Shown piece after piece: positions 25,080 to 33,393 of a stretch of DNA of 64,000 bases. The DNA is taken from positions 62,001 through 126,000 of the forward strand of contig NZ_CAKMSS010000005.1 in NCBI RefSeq assembly GCF_928382285.1. Direction: 5' to 3'. Position numbers and translations under genes: made by a program. Below the pieces are notes generated by a model that made no database searches, was not told where the DNA came from, and saw nothing but the letters and a program-made list of their open reading frames with translations. This DNA comes from Rothia nasimurium. Its GTDB lineage: Bacteria > Actinomycetota > Actinomycetes > Actinomycetales > Micrococcaceae. Numbering within the stretch: the first letter of the stretch is position 1; every line of letters starts with the position of its first letter.

Positions 25080-25148
25080 GGTAGGTACCCTCTAGGTCAG
25101 AAATGACCATCAACTAGGTGGGTTTTTCTGACCTAGATGGTACCTACC
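25080..25148. repeat. Palindromic repeat D, copy 1
   Basis: GGTAGGTACC (25080-25089) and GGTACCTACC (25139-25148) are outer arms. TCTAGGTCAGAAA (25091-25103) and TTTCTGACCTAGA (25125-25137) are inner arms. It begins 3 nt after the ABC exporter stop codon. A second copy follows proS. Confidence 0.88.
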
Positions 25149-25167
25149 GGGGTGTAAAACTTAAGGT

Positions 25168-25323
25168 ATGAAGAAAACCACCCTCACCACCTTAGCCGGT
25201 GGGCTGGCCCTTGCCACCGCCGGGCACTTCGCCTTTTGGGGCTACCGCTACCTGACAACCGATCCCGCCCGTCGCTCCTGGACGATTTTGCTAGGACCGG
25301 CCCGACACCTTACCGGAAAATAG
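25168..25323 (+). CDS. Small ORF of 51 codons, single-helix membrane protein candidate
   Basis: MKKTTLTTLAGGLALATAGH begins a 51-residue frame between repeat D and dxr, ending in TAG only 4 nt before the dxr ATG. Residues about 5-25 form one hydrophobic segment (LAGGLALATAGHFAFWGY) and the C-terminal half is basic (DPARRSWTILLGPARHLTGK). A short AAGG lies before the ATG. The frame has the codon bias of the neighbours, and the tight spacing suggests coupling to dxr. It matches no family I recognise. Confidence 0.55.
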   Translation: MKKTTLTTLAGGLALATAGHFAFWGYRYLTTDPARRSWTILLGPARHLTGK

Positions 25324-25327
25324 AATC

Positions 25328-26632
25328 ATGCGATTTGGCTCAACTCAGCGCTTCGGCGCCTCCCGCGAAACCCTCACTGACCAGCTAGCAGACTTCCTGC
25401 ACGGCGGGCGGACGGTCACCCTGCTCGGCTCTACCGGGTCCATCGGCACCCAGGGTGTGCAGGTTATCGACCACCTCAACTCCTTGGCAGGAACCTCCAC
25501 CGGCAGCGATGATGCTCCCGTGCGCGTCACCGCCCTCTCAGCCGGCTCCCGCTCCCTGCCCCTGCTGGCAGAGCAGGCCGCCCGCCTGCGTCCGCACCTG
25601 GTCGCTACCAGCGGCACCGAAGCGGACGCCGCCACCCTGCGCTCGCTGCTGGCTGAGCTGGCACCGGGCTACAGCCCCCAGATTGAGTGGGGGGCGGACG
25701 CCGCGACCGCAGCTGCCCGGGCTGGGGCGGACGTCGTCCTCAACGGCATCACCGGCTCCATCGGCCTGGAACCCACCCTGGCTGCCCTGCACACAGGTTC
25801 CCAGGTGGCACTGGCGAACAAGGAATCCCTCATTGCCGGTGGTGAGCTGGTCAAGGCTGCCGTGGACGCCTCTGCCTTGGAGCAGCCCATGATCCCGGTG
25901 GATTCTGAGCACTCGGCCCTGGCCCAGGCCCTGGCCTCGGGCACCGACCGAGAGATTGACCGGCTGGTGCTCACTGCCTCGGGCGGTCCCTTTAGGGGTA
26001 TGACCTATGAGCAGCTGCGGGAGGTCACCCCGGCCCAAGCCCTGGCTCACCCCACCTGGGATATGGGCCTGGTGGTGACCACTAACTCGGCTTCTATGGT
26101 CAATAAGGCCCTGGAGGTGCTGGAGGCCCACCACCTCTTCGGCATTGATTTGGACCGTATCGACGTCACTGTCCACCGCCAGTCGGTGGTTCATTCTATG
26201 GTGCAGTTTGTGGACGGCTCCACCCTGGCCCAGGCATCCCCGCCTACCATGTTGCTGCCCATTGCCTTAGGGCTAACCTGGCCCCACCGGATTCCGGGGA
26301 TTGCGCAGCCCTGTGACTGGTCGCAGGCCAGCGAGTGGACCTTCGAGCCCCTGGATAACAAGGCCTTCCCGGCGGTGGAGATGATTAAGCGGGCGGGCCA
26401 GCGGGGCGGTACCTTCCCGGCGGTCTTTAACGCTGCTAATGAGGAGGCGGTGGCGGCCTTCCACGCCGGTGCTATTCGTTTTACCGACATGATTGAGACA
26501 ACCGGGCGGGTGCTCGATGAGCACGCGAGTTCTTCGGCCCTGGCCGAGTCAGGTTCTCTGACTCTGGAAGCGGTGCTTGAGGCAGAAGCCTGGGCCCGCA
26601 CCCGTGCCAACGAGATTCTGGGGCAGGCATAG
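25328..26632 (+). CDS. dxr: 1-deoxy-D-xylulose 5-phosphate reductoisomerase
   Basis: A 434-residue NADPH-dependent enzyme, second step of the MEP isoprenoid pathway. Motifs: TVTLLGSTGSIGTQGVQVI (NADPH binding), ALANKESLIAGGELV, PVDSEHSALAQAL (metal ligands D and E), LTASGGPFRGM and the NAANEEAVAAFHAG C-terminal helix. The N-terminal extension of about 34 residues is longer than usual. The gene normally sits beside rip and ispG, but here a minus-strand pfl operon intervenes. ispG, further on, encodes a later step of the same pathway. Confidence 0.96.
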   Translation: MRFGSTQRFGASRETLTDQLADFLHGGRTVTLLGSTGSIGTQGVQVIDHLNSLAGTSTGSDDAPVRVTALSAGSRSLPLLAEQAARLRPHLVATSGTEADAATLRSLLAELAPGYSPQIEWGADAATAAARAGADVVLNGITGSIGLEPTLAALHTGSQVALANKESLIAGGELVKAAVDASALEQPMIPVDSEHSALAQALASGTDREIDRLVLTASGGPFRGMTYEQLREVTPAQALAHPTWDMGLVVTTNSASMVNKALEVLEAHHLFGIDLDRIDVTVHRQSVVHSMVQFVDGSTLAQASPPTMLLPIALGLTWPHRIPGIAQPCDWSQASEWTFEPLDNKAFPAVEMIKRAGQRGGTFPAVFNAANEEAVAAFHAGAIRFTDMIETTGRVLDEHASSSALAESGSLTLEAVLEAEAWARTRANEILGQA

Positions 26633-26661
26633 ACCTACCCCTGCGTAGGCGTATCTAAAGA

Positions 26662-26731
26662 GATGACCCCCTTGTTTCTCTCTTCACCCTGAGATAATCC
26701 ATGGGGTGAAGAGAGAAGCGAGGGGGTCATC
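26662..26731. terminator. Bidirectional terminator between dxr and pflA
   Basis: A 70-nt near-perfect hairpin: GATGACCCCC (26662-26671) with GGGGGTCATC (26722-26731), continuing through GTTTCTCTCTTCACCC against GGGTGAAGAGAGAA. It lies between the two convergent stop codons and can act on both. Confidence 0.88.
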
Positions 26732-26747
26732 GTTTGATGTATGGAGT

Positions 26748-27629
26748 CTAGAAGACGGTGAGGCCGCGGGCGCGGAAGATGTCGCGGGCGGCTTCGGTGG
26801 CTTCTTTGCTGGGCGGGTGGACGTCCTTGAGCTTGTAGTCGTAGCCCAGGGACTCCCACTTGTCGGTGCCCATCTGGTGGAAGGGGAGTACCTCCACCCT
26901 CTCAACCACATTCCGCCAGCGGCAGACGATGTCGGCTACCTTCTCAATGTTGTCGGGGGCGTCAGTGTAGCCGGGCACCAGCACAAAGCGGATCCAGATT
27001 TTCTTGCCGAGGGCTGAGAGCCTGTCCCCAAAATCAATCGTGGGTTGCAGGGCCCGGCCGGTGAGCGCCTGATACACCTCTTCAGAGCCCGATTTAACAT
27101 CGAGTAGCACCAGGTCTACATTATCGAGAAACTCATCTGAGGCGTGGGCCCCCAGGAAACCCGAGGTGTCAATACAGGTATGGATCCCCAGGGACTTGGC
27201 ACTGATGAGGATATTCTCAGCGAAAGCCCGCTGCATGAGCACCTCGCCACCGGAGATGGTGATACCGCCGCCGGTGGCTTTGAAGACCTTGCGCATGCGC
27301 TTGATTTTTTTGATGAGGTCGGCAGCCATGACGGGTTTACCGTCCTTCATGTTGAAGGTGTCGGGGTTGTGGCAGTAGAGGCAGCGCAGGGGGCAGCCGT
27401 TCATGAAGATGGTCATGCGGGTGCCGGGCCCATCAACGGCGGTGACCAGTTCCCAGGAGTGGACGGAGCCGAGTTGCCCTTCGCGCATGAGTTTGAGTTG
27501 GGCGGAGCGTTCGAGTTCGGTGAGTTCGCCGAGGCCCCAGGTGCCTGCCCCGGAATGCCGGTCCGCCGGCGGAGCAAATGCTAGCTCGCCGGCGGTATCG
27601 GTTATCTCGTGAGAGATATCAAGTGACAT
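26748..27629 (-). CDS. pflA: Pyruvate formate-lyase activating enzyme
   Basis: A 293-residue radical-SAM protein that abstracts a hydrogen from the conserved glycine of the glycyl-radical domain. The 4Fe-4S site is GCPLRCLYCHNPDTF, a CX3CX2C motif at C79, C83 and C86, the arrangement specific to glycyl-radical activases. GGGITISGGEVLMQ is the SAM-binding GGE motif. Its substrate here must be the 83-residue radical-domain protein whose gene ends 9 nt upstream. About 40 extra N-terminal residues precede the usual core. No strong SD is visible; coupling to the upstream gene is likely. Confidence 0.95.
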   Translation of the reverse strand: MSLDISHEITDTAGELAFAPPADRHSGAGTWGLGELTELERSAQLKLMREGQLGSVHSWELVTAVDGPGTRMTIFMNGCPLRCLYCHNPDTFNMKDGKPVMAADLIKKIKRMRKVFKATGGGITISGGEVLMQRAFAENILISAKSLGIHTCIDTSGFLGAHASDEFLDNVDLVLLDVKSGSEEVYQALTGRALQPTIDFGDRLSALGKKIWIRFVLVPGYTDAPDNIEKVADIVCRWRNVVERVEVLPFHQMGTDKWESLGYDYKLKDVHPPSKEATEAARDIFRARGLTVF

Positions 27630-27638
27630 GAAGAATCA

Positions 27639-27890
27639 CTAGGCTCCGTGGTGGAAGGTGCGTGAGAGTACGTCCAGCTGCTGCTCGCGGGTGAGGCGTA
27701 CGAAGTTGACGGCGTAGCCCGAGACGCGGACGGTCAGGTTGGGGTACTTGTCGGGGTTCTCCATGGCGTCCTCGAGGGTTTCGCGGTTGAGGACGTTGAT
27801 GTTGGCGTGGTAGAGGCCCTTGGGGGCGGTCTTGTTGGCGCGGTTTGCCTTCATGGAAGCGAGGCGCTCTTCGTAGGTCTTGACGGCCAT
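27639..27890 (-). CDS. grcA: Free-standing glycyl-radical domain protein (GrcA/YfiD-type)
   Basis: Only 83 residues. Residues 28-83 correspond to the C-terminal glycyl-radical domain of pyruvate formate-lyase ([20 protein letters not shown]...), with the radical glycine in RVSGYA (Gly58). About 27 novel residues, helical and basic ([16 protein letters not shown]), precede it. AAAGGAGAACATC before the ATG is a strong ribosome binding site, so this is an independent protein, not a pflB remnant. E. coli YfiD (127 residues) repairs oxygen-cleaved PFL in trans. Here the PflB gene lacks this domain altogether, so the protein is probably an essential subunit. Confidence 0.92.
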   Translation of the reverse strand: MAVKTYEERLASMKANRANKTAPKGLYHANINVLNRETLEDAMENPDKYPNLTVRVSGYAVNFVRLTREQQLDVLSRTFHHGA

Positions 27891-27934
27891 GATGTTCTCC
27901 TTTGAGAGTGATGTGGTTGGGATATGGAGGCGAC

Positions 27935-28032
27935 CCAGGTTCGCAGCGAAGCTGCTGGCTCGGCGGCTGGCGTGAATCGCCTTGTGAGCGAAGCGAACCA
28001 GGCGAGAGGGTCGGCAGCGAGCGCGAACCTGG
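27935..28032. repeat. Dispersed hairpin element A, copy 1 (between pflB and grcA)
   Basis: Terminal inverted arms CCAGGTTCGC (27935-27944) and GCGAACCTGG (28023-28032). The inside, read on the minus strand, holds GCTGCCGACCCTCTCGCCTG and ATTCACGCCAGCC...GAGCCAGC, shared with the copies at 49.6 and 52.0 kb. Confidence 0.85.
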
Positions 28033-28049
28033 GGAGCCGTTCTGTAGTT

Positions 28050-30167
28050 TTAGTCCTCTTCAGGAATAAATCCTGCGTCCAAGATACCGACCAGGTTGGT
28101 GACCTGTTCTTCCTTGGTGCGGCCGAGGGCGGTGGGGGTGATGGTGTTGGTCAGGGAGATGCCGTCGAGGGCGTCTTCGTAGTCCAGCTTGCCGACTGAG
28201 AGCATGGAGGCGACCATGCCGTGGGTGTCCATGCCGTTTTCGGGGTTGGCGCCGGGGGAGAAGGGGGTGCCTGCGCGGTGGCCGGAGGGGAAGTTACCGG
28301 TTGCCTTGCCGTAGACCACGTTGGAGGTGATGGTCAGCACGGACTGGGTGGGGATGGCGTCGCGGTAGAGGGGGATGGCCTTGATTTTCTCCATGACGGT
28401 GTGGACGATGGTGGCGGCGATGTCGTCGGCACGGTCGTCGTCGTTGCCGTAGGCGGGGAAGTCGCCTTCGGTGATGTAGTCGACGATGAGGCCAGTTTCG
28501 TCGCGGACGGGGGTTACCTTGGCGTACTTGATGGCTGAGAGGGAGTCAGCGACGATGGAGAGGCCGGCGATGCCGCAGCCCATGGCTCGGATGATGTCTG
28601 AGTCGTGCAGGGCCATTTCGATGGACTCGTAGGCGTACTTGTCGTGGCTGTAGTGGATGATGTTGAGGGCTTCAACGTAGGTGGCGATGACCCAGTCGAG
28701 CATTTCTTCGTACTTGAGCCAGACTTCGTCGAAGTCGAGGGGGCCGTCGCCCTTGATGGGTTCGTAGCCTTCGACGATGAGTTTGCCGGTCATTTCGTCG
28801 CGTCCGCCGTTGATGGCGTAGAGCAGGGCTTTGGCTGCGTTGACGCGGGCACCGAAGAACTGCATCTGCTTGCCGATTTTCATGGGAGAGACGCAGCAGG
28901 CGATGGCGACGTCGTCGCCCCACTGTTCACGAATCTGGGGGTCTGATTCGTATTGGATGGAGGAGGTTTCGATGGAGATGGCGGAGCAGAATTCCTTGTA
29001 GCCGGTGGGTAGGTTTTCGTCCCAGAAGATGGTGATGTTGGGTTCGGGGGCGGGGCCTAGGTTGCGGAGGGTCTGCAGGAGGCGGAAGGAGGTTTTGGTG
29101 ACGAGGGTGCGGCCGTCGTCGGCGAAGCCGCCGTCTGACCAGGTGGCCCAGTAGGGGTCGCCTGAGAAGATCTGGTCGTAGTCGATGGTGCGTAGGAAGC
29201 GGACGATGCGGAGTTTGATGACGAGGGCGTCGATCATTTCCTGGGCGTCGGTTTCGGTGATGAGGCCGGCAGCGAGGTCGCGTTCGAAGTAGACGTCGAG
29301 GAAGCCTGAGAGGCGGCCGATGGACATGGCGGCGCCGTCCTGGGACTTGACGGAGGCCAGGTAGGCGAAGTAGGTCCACTGCACAGCTTCTTGGGCGGTG
29401 CGGGCGGGACCGGAGATATCGAAGCCGTAGAGGGCCGCCATCTTCTTAAGGCGCTTCAGAGCCTTGATCTGTTCGGAGTGCTCTTCGCGGTAGCGGGCCC
29501 AGTGCTCTGAGAAGCCTTGATCGGCAACGGCGTGCTTGGCGCGTTCTTTGTCGGCGATGAGGTTGTCGACGCCGTAGAGGGCTACGCGGCGGTAGTCGCC
29601 GATGATGCGGCCGCGGCCGTAGGCGTCGGGCAGGCCGGTGATGATGTGGGAGGAGCGGGCCGCGCGGATGCGGGGGGTGTAGATGTCGAAGACTGCGTCG
29701 TTGTGGGTCTTGCGGTATTCGGTGAAGATTTTCTTGATGTTTTCGTCGGGTTCTTTACCGGCTTCGCGGATTGCGGTTTCGACCATGCGCCAGCCGCCGT
29801 TGGGCATCATGGCGCGCTTGAGGGGTACGTCGGTTTGGAGGCCGACGATGACGTTGTCATCGTCTGAGATGTAGCCTGCGGGGAAGGCGTCGATTTCGGC
29901 GGGGGTGTGGGTGTCTACGTCGTAGACGCGGTTTTTGCGTTCGACGGAGAGGTAGTTCTTTTCGAGGGTGTCCCAGACTCGCAGGGTCTTGTCGGTGGGC
30001 CCGGCGAGGAAGGCGGCGTCGCCTTCGTAGGGGGTGTAGTTTGCAAGGACGAAGCCGCGCACGTCGATGCTGTCTTGCCAGGGGCCGGGGGTGAAGCCTT
30101 CCCAAGCGGCGGCGGATTGTTCGTTGACAAAGACTCCCGTAGTGGGGGCTTCAACCTGTGCAGTCAT
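28050..30167 (-). CDS. pflB: Formate C-acetyltransferase, catalytic subunit lacking the glycyl-radical domain
   Basis: The product is 705 residues from ATG 30167, which has AGGAGCACTCATC upstream; the frame extends to 30299 without start support. The enzyme converts pyruvate and CoA to acetyl-CoA and formate. The catalytic cysteine pair is in AIACCVSPMK (C424, C425), aligned with C418/C419 of E. coli PflB, and the surrounding barrel is conserved. The protein stops after TNLVGILDAGFIPEED, at the point where E. coli PflB (760 residues) enters its radical domain. That domain is supplied by the next gene. Order is pflB-grcA-pflA in one operon. Confidence 0.95.
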   Translation of the reverse strand: MTAQVEAPTTGVFVNEQSAAAWEGFTPGPWQDSIDVRGFVLANYTPYEGDAAFLAGPTDKTLRVWDTLEKNYLSVERKNRVYDVDTHTPAEIDAFPAGYISDDDNVIVGLQTDVPLKRAMMPNGGWRMVETAIREAGKEPDENIKKIFTEYRKTHNDAVFDIYTPRIRAARSSHIITGLPDAYGRGRIIGDYRRVALYGVDNLIADKERAKHAVADQGFSEHWARYREEHSEQIKALKRLKKMAALYGFDISGPARTAQEAVQWTYFAYLASVKSQDGAAMSIGRLSGFLDVYFERDLAAGLITETDAQEMIDALVIKLRIVRFLRTIDYDQIFSGDPYWATWSDGGFADDGRTLVTKTSFRLLQTLRNLGPAPEPNITIFWDENLPTGYKEFCSAISIETSSIQYESDPQIREQWGDDVAIACCVSPMKIGKQMQFFGARVNAAKALLYAINGGRDEMTGKLIVEGYEPIKGDGPLDFDEVWLKYEEMLDWVIATYVEALNIIHYSHDKYAYESIEMALHDSDIIRAMGCGIAGLSIVADSLSAIKYAKVTPVRDETGLIVDYITEGDFPAYGNDDDRADDIAATIVHTVMEKIKAIPLYRDAIPTQSVLTITSNVVYGKATGNFPSGHRAGTPFSPGANPENGMDTHGMVASMLSVGKLDYEDALDGISLTNTITPTALGRTKEEQVTNLVGILDAGFIPEED

Positions 30168-30591
30168 GATGAGTGCTCCTCGTGACGTGATGGGGTGGCG
30201 CCTTTGCTGAGGCGGCGCGCTTTCTTCTTTTATTCTGCCTAGTTTGCCCGGTAAAACAAAATAGGTATGGTAGATGCTTAAAAACACCGCGGTGTGCAAT
30301 TAACTTGCATTTCTACTGGTCATCGCAGATATCGAGGGGTCTTTCCTGCTTTCTGAGCACCTACCGCGGCCTAGATTAGATCCCAGAAATCCCCTCTTTG
30401 ACACTTTGTGACGTAAAGGCCTTTTTGACCCAAAAGTAAAGGTAAAAATCACCCCAAAGCCCTACTCGCCTTCCCTCTTTGTGGGCAAACTCCAAGGCTA
30501 TCTAAGGCGACATCTTCCAGCCCCATGGCGTACTCTGGCAGATGACCTGCCCAACCACTACGGGCGCCGCATCTACAAGGAGCACCCTCGC
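30168..30591. other. Divergent intergenic region between pflB and rip
   Basis: About 420 bp without a supported gene. The pflB side is AT-rich and holds a 12-bp perfect palindrome. The rip side has AT-rich stretches (CTTTGTGACGTAAAGG, AAAAGTAAAGGTAAAAATC) suitable for promoters or a CRP/Rex-like half site. A reading frame from 30481 runs into rip but lacks resemblance to its family. Confidence 0.5.
30284..30295. promoter_or_regulatory. Palindrome ACACCGCGGTGT upstream of pflB
   Basis: A 12-bp perfect palindrome, 117 nt before the pflB start codon and upstream of the -10-like minus-strand sequences TACCAT/CCTATT. Its position fits an operator for an oxygen or redox regulator. The sequence does not match the FNR (TTGAT-N4-ATCAA) or Rex (TTGTGA-N6-TCACAA) consensus. 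Confidence 0.4.
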
Positions 30592-31938
30592 GTGACCGTC
30601 CTACTTTTCATCGTCGGTGTAGTGCTGATGGCCCTGGCTATCGCCGCCTCTATCGCCCTGCACGAGCTGGGGCACCTGGTGCCCGCCAAACTCTTCGGCG
30701 TGCGCGTACCCCAGTACATGATTGGGTTCGGCAGGACCCTCTTCTCCTGGCGGCGCGGCGAAACCGAGTACGGCTTCAAGGCTCTGCCCTTAGGCGGCTA
30801 CATCTCGATGATTGGCATGTACCCGCCCGGCAAAGACGGGGCGGACGGACGCGCCGGCGGCACCAGCCCCCTCCAGCAGCTAGCCCGCGAGGCAAGGGAA
30901 GCGGACGCCGAGCGTATCACCGAAGCCGACCAGGGCAGGCTTTTCTACCAGCTACCGGTCTATAAGCGCATCATCATTATGCTGGGCGGGCCTTTCATGA
31001 ACCTGCTCATCGGTGTGGTGGCAACCGCGGTGCTCGTGACCGGCTTTGGCTCCTACCAGCCGACCACCAGCGTCCAGAGCGTTGCCCAGTGCGTACAAAC
31101 CGTTGACTCCACCAACGCCGACACCGCTAACTCCACCGAGTGCGGGGCCGAAGACCCCCAATCTCCTGCCAATGCAGCAGGGTTGCAACCCGGGGACACC
31201 ATTACCTCTTTCGCCGGGCAGGCCATCACCAGCTGGGACCAGCTCACCGAACTGATTCGTACCAACGCCGACACCGAGGTGCCTCTCACCGTTGAGCGCG
31301 CCGGGCAGAGCCTAGAGCTCACCATCACCCCCATGCTGACCGTACGCCCTATCTACGATGAACTCACCGGAACCTACCTCACCAACTCCGACGGAAGCTA
31401 CCAGACCCAGGAAGTCGGCTTCATCGGCATCGGCCCCACCAGTGAACTAACCCCCGGAACCATTGGCGAGGTGCTACCGACAGTAGGGGAGTCCCTACAA
31501 CGGATCGGGGCCACCCTCATCAAGCTACCCGCCCGCGTCTACGGGGTAGCCGTCACCCTGGTCACCAACGGCGAGCGCGACGCCAACAGCCCGGTCTCAG
31601 TTGTGGGTGTGGGGCGCATCGCCGGTGAAATTGCCGCCCACGACCAGATTATTCTGCGCGATAAGGCAGCCTCCCTGGTGTCCCTGGTTGCCCAGATGAA
31701 CCTCATGCTCTTTGCCTTCAACCTCATCCCCCTACTGCCCCTCGACGGCGGGCACGTTCTGGGCGCCCTCTGGGAGGGCTTCCGCCGCAAGACCGCCAAA
31801 CTGCTCGGACGCCGCGACCCCGGTCCCTTCGACCCCGTCAAGCTGCTACCCCTGACCTACATGGTAGCCGGTGCCTTCCTGCTGATGACCGTGATTTTGG
31901 TAGCCGCCGATATCTTCAAGCCGGTGAGTATTTTGTAG
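30592..31938 (+). CDS. rip: Site-2 protease, RseP/Rip1 family
   Basis: The product is 448 residues from GTG 30592, 8 nt after AAGGAGC, where the family's usual N-terminus (VTVLLFIVGVVLMALAIAAS) begins. It cleaves anti-sigma factors inside the membrane. The zinc motif is HELGH (H24, E25, H28); the third ligand is in PLLPLDGGH. A PDZ domain lies between (ANAAGLQPGDTITSFAGQAITSWDQL). Four membrane helices are visible. It is normally placed between dxr and ispG, as in mycobacteria; here the pfl operon separates it from dxr. Confidence 0.94.
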   Translation: MTVLLFIVGVVLMALAIAASIALHELGHLVPAKLFGVRVPQYMIGFGRTLFSWRRGETEYGFKALPLGGYISMIGMYPPGKDGADGRAGGTSPLQQLAREAREADAERITEADQGRLFYQLPVYKRIIIMLGGPFMNLLIGVVATAVLVTGFGSYQPTTSVQSVAQCVQTVDSTNADTANSTECGAEDPQSPANAAGLQPGDTITSFAGQAITSWDQLTELIRTNADTEVPLTVERAGQSLELTITPMLTVRPIYDELTGTYLTNSDGSYQTQEVGFIGIGPTSELTPGTIGEVLPTVGESLQRIGATLIKLPARVYGVAVTLVTNGERDANSPVSVVGVGRIAGEIAAHDQIILRDKAASLVSLVAQMNLMLFAFNLIPLLPLDGGHVLGALWEGFRRKTAKLLGRRDPGPFDPVKLLPLTYMVAGAFLLMTVILVAADIFKPVSIL

Positions 31939-31957
31939 GGGATAGAACGGACGAGGC

Positions 31958-32053
31958 GGGGACGCCCTCTAGCCGACTAACCTTCTTGAGCTCGCGCCGG
32001 GGCGCTCGCTCAATTCATGCCAGACCCAGCCAGTCGGCTGCGAGGGCGTCCCC
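31958..32053. repeat. Dispersed hairpin element B, copy 1
   Basis: Arms GGGGACGCCC (31958-31967) and GGGCGTCCCC (32044-32053) with an inner AGCCGACT/AGTCGGCT pair. The core GCCGACTAACCTTCTTG...ATTCATGCCAG...CCAGCCAGTCGGCT is shared with 47.9 kb. A partial duplicate of the right end (CAGCTGCGAGGGCGTCC) follows at about 32073-32090. Confidence 0.88.
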
Positions 32054-32113
32054 TCCCCCTCCTCGCTCATCCATTCCAATCAGCTGCGAGGGCGTCCTAC
32101 CTGCCCTTGTGTG

Positions 32114-32142
32114 CTTTAGCTCAACCGCTCTTTGAGCTGAAG
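32114..32142 (+). promoter_or_regulatory. Inverted repeat in the ispG promoter region
   Basis: CTTTAGCTCAA (32114-32124) and TTTGAGCTGAAG (32131-32142) form an imperfect palindrome. The right arm contains TTGAGC, a possible -35, with CAATAGATA downstream as a -10. Confidence 0.45.
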
Positions 32143-32208
32143 CGTGGCACAATAGATAGTTGAACAGGTGCGCAAGACCGCACCGCCAAAGAACCTTTGG
32201 AGGAAGAT

Positions 32209-33372
<1,164 letters not shown>

Positions 33373-33393
33373 GCAGCTGAAGAAAAGCCCACC

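Noticed and set aside
28221..28946. Long plus-strand open frames rich in Gly/Val/Asp opposite pflB
   Set aside because: They are antisense shadows produced by the codon bias of pflB, with no family resemblance.
30481..30591. N-terminal extension of the site-2 protease
   Set aside because: The GTG at 30592 has a good ribosome binding site and gives the family's normal N-terminus; the extension is unlike other members.
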